From positions 1-63,726 of the forward strand of contig NZ_JAPHNA010000011.1 in assembly GCF_026241315.1 (NCBI RefSeq): a stretch of 63,726 bases of DNA, in the 5' to 3' direction. Below the pieces are notes generated by a model. The model was not told the origin of the DNA. It saw only the letters and a list, made by a program, of their open reading frames with translations, and searched no databases. The translations under genes and the position numbers were made by a program. Each line of letters starts with the position of its first letter. Within the stretch, counting starts at the first letter, position 1. The stretch comes from Campylobacter sp. MIT 21-1684 (GTDB lineage: Bacteria; Campylobacterota; Campylobacteria; Campylobacterales; Campylobacteraceae). Shown here piece after piece: positions 38,679 through 48,186 of this stretch.

Positions 38679-39104
38679 TCAAATTCGTTTCATATTGTTC
38701 TCTAAGAGTTGTCGCAATTCTGACAAATGATCTGCAAGATATTCTTGCAACTCTTGTTTTTGTGCAACTAGTTCTGTATAAAAACTTCCCATTGCACGAT
38801 CTAATTCGTCTTTTTTATTTCGTAATATTTTCTCTGATTCTTCTTTAGCTGCATTCACAGCATTCTGTTTAATTCTGTGAATTTCATCTCTTGTATCTGT
38901 ATGAATTTTTTCAAGCTCCTCATTCACATCAAACATTTCTTGTGAATTTTCTTTCACTTTATTTTCATCGTTTCTTATAGAATCATCACGCTCATCCATA
39001 AACTGCAAAAGAGGTTTATACAACATAGAATTTAAAATTGCTATCATAGCTAAAAAAATTGCCATAGTAGCAAACATTATAGAAAAATGCATATCTTCAA
39101 ACAT
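38679..39104 (-). CDS. atpF': F0 ATP synthase subunit b'
   Basis: 141 residues. One N-terminal membrane helix (FATMAIFLAMIAILNSMLY) and a coiled coil (ELEKIHTDTRDEIHRIKQNA). Two different b-type subunits, as here, are known in Campylobacterota. It is the first gene of the atp operon, with its own TATAAT upstream. The a and c subunits are not in the window, also usual for the group. Confidence 0.92.
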   Translation of the reverse strand: MFEDMHFSIMFATMAIFLAMIAILNSMLYKPLLQFMDERDDSIRNDENKVKENSQEMFDVNEELEKIHTDTRDEIHRIKQNAVNAAKEESEKILRNKKDELDRAMGSFYTELVAQKQELQEYLADHLSELRQLLENNMKRI

Positions 39105-39147
39105 AAAAAAACCCTTTCAAGAAAACGAATAAATGATAAAGCTTTTT

Positions 39148-39153
39148 ATTATA
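39148..39153 (-). promoter_or_regulatory. -10 box (TATAAT) for the atp operon
   Basis: Minus-strand TATAAT in the 71-bp gap between parB and atpF', about 44 bp before the atpF' start, with a T-rich stretch upstream as is usual for Campylobacter sigma-70 promoters. Confidence 0.6.
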
Positions 39154-39175
39154 TCATTTGAAGTTAAAAATTTAA

Positions 39176-40021
39176 TTAAAACGAGTTTAGAAATTGAGCT
39201 AATTTCTTTATTTCATCAATACTTTTCAAACGAATAACTAATTCTTGTTTATTGTTTTTACACTCAAAACCACATTTATTTAGAATTTGTTTCAGACCTT
39301 TCATTTCATATTCGAAATTGACATCATCTGAAGCAAGACAGTCTTTAACTTTAAGTTTTTGAACAATTTTTTCAGTCTCTCTCACGTTTAATTTCTGCCC
39401 AAGAATACTATCTACCACTAATCCTTCATCGTTTTTATTAAGTCCTACCAAAACCTTAGCGTGTCCTTGCGAAATTTTCCCTTCAATAATAAGTTTTTGC
39501 GTTTTTTCATCTAAATGTAAAAGTCTTAAAGTATTTGTTATTTGCGTTCTTGACTTATGAATAAGTGAGGCTAAACTTTCTTGTGTGATTTTATGTTCCT
39601 CTATTAAATTTTTATACGAATGAGCTAGTTCAATAGGGTTCAAATTCTCTCTTTGTATATTTTCTATCAAAGCAAGTTCTCGTAATTTTTCCTCTTCAAC
39701 ATCGCAGACTAAAGCTGAAATATATTTCAAACCTATGATTTTGCTTGCACGAAGTCTTCTCTCTCCAGCTACTAAAATGAAAAAATTGCCTTTTTTTAAC
39801 ACTATAATAGGCTGAATAAGTCCATATTTTTTTATGGATTGAGCAAGTTCATTTAAAGCTTCTTCATCGAAATGCTTTCTTGGTTGAAAAGGATTTGTTT
39901 TAATTTTATCGATAGCAATTTCATTAACTTGATTTTTATCAAGTCCAAGCTCCTTGCTATACACCTCATCCATGTCGCTTAAAAGTCCGCTAAGTCCTTT
40001 TCCTAAACCACCTTTTTTCAT
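39176..40021 (-). CDS. parB: Chromosome partitioning protein ParB
   Basis: 281 residues. GGLGKGLSGLLSD at the start, the CTPase/ParB box NPFQPRKHFDEEALNELAQS, GERRLRASKIIGL and ENIQRENLNPIE, then a helix-turn-helix (KITQESLASLIHKSRTQITN). It binds parS sites near the origin and spreads along DNA. I found no parS consensus in the window. 3 bp after parA. Confidence 0.96.
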   Translation of the reverse strand: MKKGGLGKGLSGLLSDMDEVYSKELGLDKNQVNEIAIDKIKTNPFQPRKHFDEEALNELAQSIKKYGLIQPIIVLKKGNFFILVAGERRLRASKIIGLKYISALVCDVEEEKLRELALIENIQRENLNPIELAHSYKNLIEEHKITQESLASLIHKSRTQITNTLRLLHLDEKTQKLIIEGKISQGHAKVLVGLNKNDEGLVVDSILGQKLNVRETEKIVQKLKVKDCLASDDVNFEYEMKGLKQILNKCGFECKNNKQELVIRLKSIDEIKKLAQFLNSF

Positions 40022-40024
40022 TCA

Positions 40025-40810
40025 TTACCCCAAAAGAGAATAGGCTAAATTTTGATAGGCTAAAGAACCCGGAGATTTAATATCATACAATATGATAGGC
40101 TTACCGAAACTTGGGCTTTCAGCAAGTTTAACATTGCGAGGAATAACAATAAAGTCATCTTCATTGCCATTGATAGTAAAAAGCTGTTTCTTAAAATTCT
40201 GTTTCAAATCTTCAACAACATCCTTAGAAAGATTGTTTTGCGAACTGTACATAGTCGGCAAGAAACCTCTTACCTTAAGTTTTGGATTAATGCTTTTTTT
40301 AATAATTTTGATCGTATTTAACACCATAGCAACACCTTCAAGCGCATAGAATTCACATTGAATAGGAATGATTACACTATCACTTGCTGCGAAAGCATTA
40401 ATAGTAATACTTCCCAATGCTGGAGGAGAATCTATAATAATAAAATCATATTCAGCTACGACTTCTTTTAATTGATTTTTGAGTACTTTTTTTGTTTCAT
40501 TATTTTCACCCTTAGCAAGCTCCTGTTCTATACCTACCAATCCTATATTAGAAGGGGCAAGATGAAGTTGGGCTAATTCTGTTTTTAAAATAATATCAGA
40601 AAGTTTTTTTCGTCCTATAAAAACATGGTAAATATTATATTCATAATTATTACGATTAAAACCAAGTCCGGTTGTGGCATTAGCTTGAGGATCAACATCA
40701 ACCAACAGAACTTTCTTTTCAGCTACTGCTAAAGAAGCAGCTAAATTTACAGCGGTTGTTGTTTTACCGACGCCACCTTTTTGATTTGCTATTGTTATAA
40801 TTTCACTCAT
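40025..40810 (-). CDS. parA: Chromosome partitioning ATPase ParA
   Basis: 261 residues. Deviant Walker A ANQKGGVGKTTTAVNLA, DVDPQANAT and DFIIIDSPPALGSIT (Walker B region). It drives origin segregation with ParB. The start overlaps birA by 4 bp. Confidence 0.96.
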   Translation of the reverse strand: MSEIITIANQKGGVGKTTTAVNLAASLAVAEKKVLLVDVDPQANATTGLGFNRNNYEYNIYHVFIGRKKLSDIILKTELAQLHLAPSNIGLVGIEQELAKGENNETKKVLKNQLKEVVAEYDFIIIDSPPALGSITINAFAASDSVIIPIQCEFYALEGVAMVLNTIKIIKKSINPKLKVRGFLPTMYSSQNNLSKDVVEDLKQNFKKQLFTINGNEDDFIVIPRNVKLAESPSFGKPIILYDIKSPGSLAYQNLAYSLLG

Positions 40811-41442
40811 CGTAAGCTATACACCCTTTTATTCTCTAATAAAATTGAACCATCTTCATACAAAAAGGCATCTTGAAGACTTAATTCTTTGCCTTCGTGA
40901 TGGACGCTAAAATCCCTTGACTTTTCAAATTCTAACATATACTTGCTAAAAATATCCTTCCATGCTCTTTTTTCTTCTAAAAGTTCCAAAAAGCCTTTTA
41001 CACACTTTTCGATACTGATGTCAATATCAAGCAAAGCAGTATTTTGAGGAGCATACTGCAAATTTAAACCAACACCTCCAACAATAAAATGAGCTATTTT
41101 AGCACTTATTACCCCACCAACTTTTAAACTGCCTAAATAAAGATCATTAGGCCATTTTAACCAAATTTTTGAACCCTTTTGTTCCAAAAACTCTTTCAAC
41201 AAATACGCAAAATAAATACTCGCTGAAGCCAAAGGTAAGTCAGGACTCACATCCTTTTCTTTTATGCAAAAAGAAAGATGTACATTTCCGCTAGCACTTT
41301 GCCAAACATTATCTCTACTTCCAACTCCAGTTGTCTGCTTAAGAGCATAAAGTGCAAAATTATCCACAATTTTACGCTCTTTAATTTGTTTGCATAAAAA
41401 AAGATGAGTAGAATCTATAGTTTCAATACAAGAAATCTGCAT
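40807..41442 (-). CDS. birA: Biotin--[acetyl-CoA-carboxylase] ligase
   Basis: 211 residues from ATG 41442, chosen over 41460 for its AAAGG site. Motifs: TGVGSRDNVWQSASGNVHLS and KWPNDLYLGSLKVGGV, the biotin/ATP-binding core. There is no N-terminal winged helix, so this is the enzyme-only type that biotinylates AccB and does not repress bio genes. It overlaps fmt by 20 bp. Confidence 0.93.
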   Translation of the reverse strand: MQISCIETIDSTHLFLCKQIKERKIVDNFALYALKQTTGVGSRDNVWQSASGNVHLSFCIKEKDVSPDLPLASASIYFAYLLKEFLEQKGSKIWLKWPNDLYLGSLKVGGVISAKIAHFIVGGVGLNLQYAPQNTALLDIDISIEKCVKGFLELLEEKRAWKDIFSKYMLEFEKSRDFSVHHEGKELSLQDAFLYEDGSILLENKRVYSLR

Positions 41443-42340
41443 TTTTAAGCCTTTTACCATTTAAAAAAGTTCGTGCATCTAAGATTTTCTTCCCACTTTC
41501 TTGCACCTTTTTTATCCTTAAAATTCCTTGTTTGCATCCGAGCAAAAAACTCTGTTTTTCTAAAGCTACAATTTTCTTAGCCTGTCTGTACTCAAGCACA
41601 TCAACAATTTCTATATCAATCAATTTTAAACCGTTTGCTAAGAAGATTCCGGGCCAAGAACTAAAAGCTAGAAATTTTTGATAAATTTCTTTTGCTCCTT
41701 GTACCTCTAAATTTACCAAACCATCTTCTTTTTTTATTTTTTTGCAAAAAGTCGCTTGATTCTCATCTTGAACAACGGGATAAATCGAATCAAAATGTAA
41801 AAGTGTATCCACGCATAATTTTGCTGCCAAATCTCCAAAAAGCTCAAAAAGTTCTGTGGCATTTTTATTTTTAATAGGATACTCCACACTTTGCAAAATA
41901 TCTCCTGTATCTAAGCCTTCATTCATAAGCATAGTACATACTCCACTCGTTTCATCACCGTTTAAAATGGCACTTTGAATCGGACTTGCACCGCGATATT
42001 TTGGTAAAAGCGAAGCGTGAAGATTGATACAAGGAGCGATATTTAAAATGCTTTTTGGTACAATTTTTCCATAAGCAGCTACGACAATAAAATCGGGTCT
42101 TAATCCGCAAAGCTGTTGTCTTAATTCCTCATCTTTAAGAGAAGTTGGTGTTATAATAGGAACATTTGGTAAATACTTTAAAGCAAAGCTTTTCACTGCA
42201 CTTGGTGTAAGAATTTGTTTTCTTCCAACTTTTTTATCTTTTTGAGTAAGAAGGGCTTGAATAAGAAAATTTTTATCTACAAGCTCTTTTAAAATTCGTA
42301 CAGCATAAGGTGGAGTTCCCATAAAAACGATACTTTTCAT
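41423..42340 (-). CDS. fmt: Methionyl-tRNA formyltransferase
   Basis: 305 residues. SIVFMGTPPYAVRILKELV opens the protein, and CINLHASLLPKYRGASPIQS carries the catalytic Asn-His, with GLDTGDIL after it holding the Asp. It formylates initiator Met-tRNA. Its ATG overlaps the stop of the decayed small gene before it (ATGA), a sign that the small gene was once part of this operon. Confidence 0.96.
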   Translation of the reverse strand: MKSIVFMGTPPYAVRILKELVDKNFLIQALLTQKDKKVGRKQILTPSAVKSFALKYLPNVPIITPTSLKDEELRQQLCGLRPDFIVVAAYGKIVPKSILNIAPCINLHASLLPKYRGASPIQSAILNGDETSGVCTMLMNEGLDTGDILQSVEYPIKNKNATELFELFGDLAAKLCVDTLLHFDSIYPVVQDENQATFCKKIKKEDGLVNLEVQGAKEIYQKFLAFSSWPGIFLANGLKLIDIEIVDVLEYRQAKKIVALEKQSFLLGCKQGILRIKKVQESGKKILDARTFLNGKRLKNADFLY

Positions 42341-42476
42341 TGATTATCCCAATTATAAATCCAATCCATTGAAACAATCGCCTCTCTATCAAAGAAAGTA
42401 TATTTCAAGTTTTTTAGAATCAAAATAGAATATACAGACAGCATCTTTAAACTCTTTTAATCTCAAAATTTGCCAT
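42337..42476 (-). pseudogene. Decayed small gene between proB and fmt
   Basis: On the minus strand one frame reads EFKDAVCIFYFDSKKLEIYF before a stop, and the +1 frame takes over with FFDREAIVSMDWIYNWDNQ, ending in TGA that overlaps the fmt ATG. The two pieces look like one protein split by a single-base shift near 42395. The start may be ATG 42476 (MANFEIK), with a second shift soon after. A 35-residue frame from ATG 42444 is also possible as a real short gene. No family recognised. Confidence 0.45.
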
Positions 42477-42523
42477 TCTATAAAATCACAACATAGAAAT
42501 TTCAAAAGCTATCTTAAAAAAAA

Positions 42524-43291
<768 letters not shown>

Positions 43292-43307
43292 TTAATCTAA
43301 GACTTTG

Positions 43308-43313
43308 ATTATA
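43308..43313 (-). promoter_or_regulatory. -10 box (TATAAT) for proB
   Basis: Minus-strand TATAAT 25 bp before the proB ATG, with AGGA close to the start codon. T-rich DNA lies upstream. It separates proB from the two membrane-protein genes. Confidence 0.5.
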
Positions 43314-43359
43314 AGCAATTTTACTTAAAATAGAGATAAAAGCCTTAATAATAAAAGTT

Positions 43360-43647
43360 TTATTGAGGAGATTGAAAAATTCTTTTAGGACCCTTAAAAA
43401 CTACAATTATAAAATAAATCAAAAGCCCACAAGTTATAATCACAAAACCAAGTAGAACATCATCAACAGTCAAATCTAAAAAAGCTTCGCCTTTGCTTAA
43501 AGCAAAGCAAGAATCGACAAACCACATTAACGATGCACCAAAATACATTAAAGCAAGTGTTCCTAGTCTGTAAATATTTTTTTCATCTTTAAAATACCAC
43601 AATAAAGCTGAAATTACTCCAGCTAAGGTTGTAAGCATTAAACACAT
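43360..43647 (-). CDS. Small membrane protein, unknown function
   Basis: 95 residues with three predicted membrane helices: TTLAGVISALLWYF, LGTLALMYFGASLMWFVDSC and VLLGFVIITCGLLIYFIIVVF, then a basic end. GGAG precedes ATG 43647 at a spacing of 7; ATG 43638 is an alternative. It is 2 bp after its partner at 43650-44015 and surely co-transcribed with it. No family recognised. Confidence 0.7.
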   Translation of the reverse strand: MCLMLTTLAGVISALLWYFKDEKNIYRLGTLALMYFGASLMWFVDSCFALSKGEAFLDLTVDDVLLGFVIITCGLLIYFIIVVFKGPKRIFQSPQ

Positions 43648-43649
43648 AA

Positions 43650-44015
43650 TTATGCTCCGTATCTTGTTTGCTTATAATTAGCTTTTTCTATCAGAAAACA
43701 AGCTACAAACCAAACTAAAGGAATAAACAAATCTATACAAGTTCCTATAGTAAGAATCTCTACAAACATAGCCTGTGTGTCTTGGGGATTTTGCATCGCT
43801 GTTAAAAAAGGAAACCACGGGACAATTTCACCGTGCCAAAGATGTTCAATACAAAGAAGGAATACACCTCCCCAAAGCATAGTAATAAGCCAAGAAAGTT
43901 TTGTGCTTAAAGCAATAGTATGAGCTTTATTTTCTAAAGCCTCTTTTTTCTCTACTTTCTTTTTTATAACATACACTAAGGCAAGTTCTGGGATAACTGC
44001 TGTAAAACAAGCCAT
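43650..44015 (-). CDS. Small membrane protein, unknown function
   Basis: 121 residues. Hydrophobic segments are the N-terminus FTAVIPELALVYVIKKK, LSWLITMLWGGVFLLCIEHLW and IDLFIPLVWFVACFLIEKA. The AAGGAG site is strong. Together with the next gene it makes a two-gene membrane unit between obg and proB, which I recall as adjacent in C. jejuni, so the pair may be an insertion. No family recognised. Confidence 0.72.
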   Translation of the reverse strand: MACFTAVIPELALVYVIKKKVEKKEALENKAHTIALSTKLSWLITMLWGGVFLLCIEHLWHGEIVPWFPFLTAMQNPQDTQAMFVEILTIGTCIDLFIPLVWFVACFLIEKANYKQTRYGA

Positions 44016-44114
44016 TTTTTCTCCTTTTTATCAATAATAAATAATAAGCTTAACACAATCACAAAATCAATACAAGCCCTATGCGGGGAAGGGGGATACT
44101 AAGAGATTTTAATT

Positions 44115-45137
44115 TTAGACTTTGATGTGTTGTAATTCATTAAAAAGATTGAATTGTAATTCATTCAGTCCTGTTTTTTCAAGACTTGAAACAGCTAAAA
44201 CAAAACGTTGCTGATCCTGTAAAAACTCTTTTAATTCCAAACTCTCTTTCTGAATTTTATCTGCAAAATTCTCACCAAAATTTCGCACATCACTTTTTGA
44301 AATCATTACTCCAAAAGGTCTTTGTGCAAGATTGAGCGAAAATTTTTTTAATTCTAAGCAGAGGGTAAGAAACTGATGTTTTAAACTCTGCTCTCTTAAA
44401 GGATCAAGCAAAAAAAGCAAAAATCTTGTCCTTTCTATATGTTTTAAAAATTGCAAACCAAGACCCTTTCCTCCACTAGCTCCCTCAATAATACCCGGTA
44501 TATCAGCCATCACAAAAGAATGATACTCATCAACATTAACTAACCCAAGTTTTGGTGTAAGTGTTGTAAATTCATAATCTGCAATTTCAGGTTTTGCATT
44601 AGAAAGCACAGAAATAAGTGTCGATTTTCCTGCGTTTGGAAAACCAACTAAACCTACATCAGCAATAAGTTTAAGCTCTAAACGTACCTCTTTATTTACA
44701 CCTTTTAACCCTGTTTGAGCGTACTCAGGTCTTTGATTTATAGAATTTTTAAAATGCGTATTTCCAAGTCCTCCTTTGCCACCTTTTAAAAACAACTCCT
44801 TTTGTCCTTTTTTTGTCAGATCAAGCAGAAGTTCGCCACTTTGAGAATCGATGATTTGTGTACCCTGCGGAACAACAAGTTCTAAATTTATACCTCTTTT
44901 GCCTTTTTTATTGCGACCTGTCCCGTCACAACCATTCCCTGCGCAAAGTATTTTTTTACCTTTAAAATGAGCTAAAGTGTGTGTATTATTATCGCAAATA
45001 AAATATATATCTCCGCCATCTCCGCCATCTCCGCCATCAGGACCACCTAAGGGCACGTGTTTTTCACGACGAAAACTCACAGCACCTTTACCGCCATCTC
45101 CGGATTGTAATACAAGCTTTATACTGTCAATAAACAT
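44115..45137 (-). CDS. obg: GTPase Obg/CgtA
   Basis: 340 residues. The Obg fold has the glycine-rich [30 protein letters not shown]; the G domain has [33 protein letters not shown] and the NKxD-like ISKSD. It acts in large ribosomal subunit assembly and stress control. Unlike a tight rplU-rpmA-obg layout, there are 260 bp between rpmA and this gene, with a terminator and a promoter. Confidence 0.96.
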   Translation of the reverse strand: MFIDSIKLVLQSGDGGKGAVSFRREKHVPLGGPDGGDGGDGGDIYFICDNNTHTLAHFKGKKILCAGNGCDGTGRNKKGKRGINLELVVPQGTQIIDSQSGELLLDLTKKGQKELFLKGGKGGLGNTHFKNSINQRPEYAQTGLKGVNKEVRLELKLIADVGLVGFPNAGKSTLISVLSNAKPEIADYEFTTLTPKLGLVNVDEYHSFVMADIPGIIEGASGGKGLGLQFLKHIERTRFLLFLLDPLREQSLKHQFLTLCLELKKFSLNLAQRPFGVMISKSDVRNFGENFADKIQKESLELKEFLQDQQRFVLAVSSLEKTGLNELQFNLFNELQHIKV

Positions 45138-45161
45138 CTCTTACCTCAAACAGTTTCCAAA

Positions 45162-45167
45162 ATTATA
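45162..45167 (-). promoter_or_regulatory. -10 box (TATAAT) for obg
   Basis: Minus-strand TATAAT 24 bp before the obg ATG, with GAGG next to the start codon. It gives obg its own short-leader transcript. The rest of the 260-bp gap upstream to the rpmA terminator shows nothing else I can support. Confidence 0.5.
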
Positions 45168-45367
45168 AACTACTGTACTAAAAAGAGTTACAATGATACT
45201 AATACCACAAAATTCTTTTTTCATAGCTGTTTTTAAAGAAATTCATAACACTCTGATTTGATATAGCATTAAACTCTCATTAAAGATAACTGTAATTTTT
45301 ACATTCTCTTATTTTTGCAATAACTAAAACTATGAAATGGAATTAAAAAAAGTAAAAGCAGTTGTAA

Positions 45368-45399
45368 AATCATAAAAAGACTTAAGTCTTTTTATGATT
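45368..45399 (-). terminator. Strong hairpin at the end of rpmA
   Basis: A perfect 32-bp palindrome, 16-bp arms centred on CTTAAG, with A5/T5 runs in the stem and TTTT directly after it on the minus strand. It overlaps the rpmA stop codon. It would end the rplU-rpmA transcript and could work in both directions. Confidence 0.75.
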
Positions 45400-45652
45400 A
45401 GGCAGGATAAACAGAAACTTTTTTTCTGTCTTTATCTTTCCTTTCAAATTTCACAAAACCGTCAATAAGAGCAAAAAGAGTGTGATCTTTTCCCATACCT
45501 ACATTATTACCTGCGTGAGTGCTTGTACCTCTTTGACGAATAATGATATTTCCTGCTCGGACAAATTCACCGCCAAATTTTTTCACTCCTAAACGTCGAC
45601 CTATAGAATCGCGATTATTCTGAGTTGAACCCTGACCTTTTTTGTGTGCCAT
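45398..45652 (-). CDS. rpmA: 50S ribosomal protein L27
   Basis: 84 residues. [20 protein letters not shown] and [20 protein letters not shown] are standard. There is no N-terminal extension needing cleavage. 9 bp after rplU. The stop codon lies inside the terminator palindrome. Confidence 0.98.
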   Translation of the reverse strand: MAHKKGQGSTQNNRDSIGRRLGVKKFGGEFVRAGNIIIRQRGTSTHAGNNVGMGKDHTLFALIDGFVKFERKDKDRKKVSVYPA

Positions 45653-45661
45653 TTGTACTCC

Positions 45662-45970
45662 TTAAGCTTTGATACTTGTAACTTTAACACGTGTAAATTG
45701 TCTTCTAAAACCACGTTTGAGTTTTGAATCTTTTCTACGTCTCTTTTTAAAAATAATAACCTTTTTGTCTTTTCCGTGAGCTATCACCTCTAAGACAACT
45801 TTTGCGCCTTCTATAAAAGGCGTACCTACCTTTAAGTCCTTATCATTGAGCACAAGCACTTGGCTTATTTCTATACTCGATTTATTTTCAGCTTCAAAAC
45901 GATCAAGTTTAAGCTCATCGCCAACACTGACTCTATACTGCTTTCCGCTGTGTTTAAAAATAGCATACAT
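45662..45970 (-). CDS. rplU: 50S ribosomal protein L21
   Basis: 102 residues from ATG 45970 ([19 protein letters not shown]); the longer frame adds ten unlikely residues. [20 protein letters not shown] carries the family signature. A minus-strand TACAAT at 46051-46056 is a possible -10 box. Confidence 0.97.
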   Translation of the reverse strand: MYAIFKHSGKQYRVSVGDELKLDRFEAENKSSIEISQVLVLNDKDLKVGTPFIEGAKVVLEVIAHGKDKKVIIFKKRRRKDSKLKRGFRRQFTRVKVTSIKA

Positions 45971-46101
45971 TGCTTTTTCCTTGATTTGGTAAGTTACCAT
46001 AAAGCACCTTGAAATGGATTTGAAAGCTTTAGTGGCTATAAAAAACTTTGATTGTACAGAAATTTTCTTTAATTTTTTGTTAAAGTTTTTCTAAAAACTT
46101 T

Positions 46102-46713
46102 TTACCAAGTAACTGATTTAGCAGAACCTGTTTTATCAATAGTTTGCTCTTCCTCCCACAATACAAGTCCGGTATTTAAGTCAGTAAGTCTTAATAAAAA
46201 AAAGTATTCTACTTGAATTGTCCCCTTGGAAAGTTTTGCCGTGTCCTGCCTAATCTTGCCTGCTAAAGAAAAATCGGGCAACACCAAACTCCCTTGTTTT
46301 GCATTTGTATTTTGATCAAATTCTTCATTCTCTCGCAACTGCCTTATTTGTTCGCTCATACTATCAAGAGCTCCACCTGCACTAACAGCTGAAGTAAGGA
46401 TAAATTTACCGGATTTTCTTAGAGCTTGAGTAATTTTTGCTGTAAGCTTTTCTGTGTCAATTCTTTGTGGAGTATCATTGACCACTCTGCCTATGGCAAC
46501 AACTTTTCTTTGAATAGTAGAAAAAGCAGGATCGCTTAACATACTTTGTATCATTATTTCGGCAGTCTTTTCAAAATCCTCTCTATCAAGCCCTAAAGTT
46601 AATGCTTTACCTTGTTTTGTTTGACTTGCTTTACCATCGGTATAAACATTTTGCATACAAGCATTCAAGAAAAAAACTGCGACGATAGATATGAGATAAA
46701 TTGTGTACTTCAT
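46102..46713 (-). CDS. LpoB-like lipoprotein (Cj0091-like)
   Basis: 203 residues from ATG 46713. Lipobox FFLNACMQ near residue 18. The body VVAIGRVVNDTPQRIDTEKL ... ALRKSGKFILTSAV ... GLVLWEEEQTI fits the LpoB family, outer-membrane activators of penicillin-binding proteins; a role in wall synthesis is inferred. It follows the large lipoprotein gene on the same strand. Confidence 0.8.
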   Translation of the reverse strand: MKYTIYLISIVAVFFLNACMQNVYTDGKASQTKQGKALTLGLDREDFEKTAEIMIQSMLSDPAFSTIQRKVVAIGRVVNDTPQRIDTEKLTAKITQALRKSGKFILTSAVSAGGALDSMSEQIRQLRENEEFDQNTNAKQGSLVLPDFSLAGKIRQDTAKLSKGTIQVEYFFLLRLTDLNTGLVLWEEEQTIDKTGSAKSVTW

Positions 46714-46825
46714 TTCTTCTCCTTTAAAAATTGAAATCGTTTTTGAAAATCTTTCATAGGTTTTATACACTATATTGAGATTTTATCTTATAAAAACACG
46801 TACAAATAAGATTTCATTATCATTC

Positions 46826-48163
46826 CTACTTTTGGATAATACTTACATTCAAAGGTGAAAAAGGCGAAAAAGAACGCACTATAATAAGAGCATTTTTCTT
46901 TTCATCAAGTTCTGTATTAAAAATTTCACGACCTTGTGGATTTTTAAGAACTATGGTTTTTGAATTCTTAAGCATTGCTACTGAAATGCTTTGAGGTAAA
47001 GCTCTCCAAGAACGTACATCACTTTTATTTGTCAGCACTGTTGCCAATACACCCATAAAGTTAAACAAAGCCCCATTCGAATCACTGTTAGCTACGAAAA
47101 AATTCAGCGAAGCCTTTGTTAAAGTCTGAATGAAAGCTTTTGTAATCATCGTCAAGAGAGTAAGTTGGAATTCCGTTGCAACCACATCATCTAAATTGAC
47201 AATTTGCGTTGTAAGAATACCATTAATATCTAAAAATTCAAAAGACCCTTCTCGTTTTTTTAAAGTTTGTAAAGCTACACTCAAAGGAATAATTTTTCCA
47301 TCAATCAAAAAAGGCAAAGTAAGCTCAAAAGAATCTTTTACAACACCCAAACCATTTTCATAGATTAAAAAAATATATTTTTCTTTATCGTCTCCATTTA
47401 TAGCATTTGCTCTTTTTTCAAAAATTTGAAATTCTTTTTGTAATTCTACATTCTCAGGATGGGCAAAAACAAGCTCTTTGAGCAAATCAGCTGATCTTTT
47501 ATATTCTCTTTCTAAAAAGAAAAACACAGAAGCAATATAACTTGCATAGCCATTTATAAAATTCTCGCTTGTATGAAATTCCCTAAATAAAGATGCATAC
47601 TGTTGTGAAAGATTTTGAAAATTCTCATTGAGATAACCTGAATCTCTTTTAAGCTCATCAAATTTTTCACGACTTAAGGCTATTTCTTTTGCAAAATATT
47701 CTTTAGCCTTTTCTTGACGCATCAAAGCCCTATTGATTTCGACTCTCGCATTTGTAAAATCATTCAAATTCATAAAATTTAATGCCTTGTAAATATTTAC
47801 CATAATCCTTTCATACAAAGAACCTTGATAAGCAAAAATATTTTCATTAATGAAAGTCTTCAGTATTAATTTTGCACTTTTCGTAGTCAAATTTTCTAAA
47901 TCTACCTCATATTTGTATGATTCTTCAACTTTGTCTAACAAAGCATTGCTTCTAACAAAATCACCACAATTTCTTGCTATTAAAGCAACATTTAAACCTA
48001 AATAAATGCTATCATTCTCTGGTTTTTTTGATTTCTTTTGTTGTAAAAAATCCTCTTGACAAAGTTTATACAGCAAAGCTTTGTCAAAATTCTCATTTTG
48101 TAATTGATTATTAGTGCAGGCAAGAAACAAAAAAGGAAGATAAAGAAGCAATACAACTCTCAT
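46826..48163 (-). CDS. TPR-type lipoprotein (Cj0089-like), function unknown
   Basis: 445 residues. Lipobox FLFLACTNN near residue 16, then helical repeats (NIYKALNFMNLNDFTNARVE, RREYKRSADLLKEL-like) and a hydrophobic region (TLLTMITKAFIQTL, FNFMGVLATVLTN). It resembles C. jejuni Cj0089 and the COG3014 group. It stands directly before the LpoB-like gene; from memory C. jejuni has a further small lipoprotein gene between them, absent here. Confidence 0.75.
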   Translation of the reverse strand: MRVVLLLYLPFLFLACTNNQLQNENFDKALLYKLCQEDFLQQKKSKKPENDSIYLGLNVALIARNCGDFVRSNALLDKVEESYKYEVDLENLTTKSAKLILKTFINENIFAYQGSLYERIMVNIYKALNFMNLNDFTNARVEINRALMRQEKAKEYFAKEIALSREKFDELKRDSGYLNENFQNLSQQYASLFREFHTSENFINGYASYIASVFFFLEREYKRSADLLKELVFAHPENVELQKEFQIFEKRANAINGDDKEKYIFLIYENGLGVVKDSFELTLPFLIDGKIIPLSVALQTLKKREGSFEFLDINGILTTQIVNLDDVVATEFQLTLLTMITKAFIQTLTKASLNFFVANSDSNGALFNFMGVLATVLTNKSDVRSWRALPQSISVAMLKNSKTIVLKNPQGREIFNTELDEKKNALIIVRSFSPFSPLNVSIIQK

Positions 48164-48186
48164 CTCTATTCTTTTATAAACTCTAA

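Noticed and set aside
39176-40810. parS site near parAB
   Set aside because: No TGTTNCACGTGAAACA-like sequence found. CACGTG cores at about 45055, 45691 and 53591 lie in other contexts without the flanks.
44089-44099. GGGGAAGGGGG as a slippage tract
   Set aside because: Interrupted, non-coding and only five G's long.
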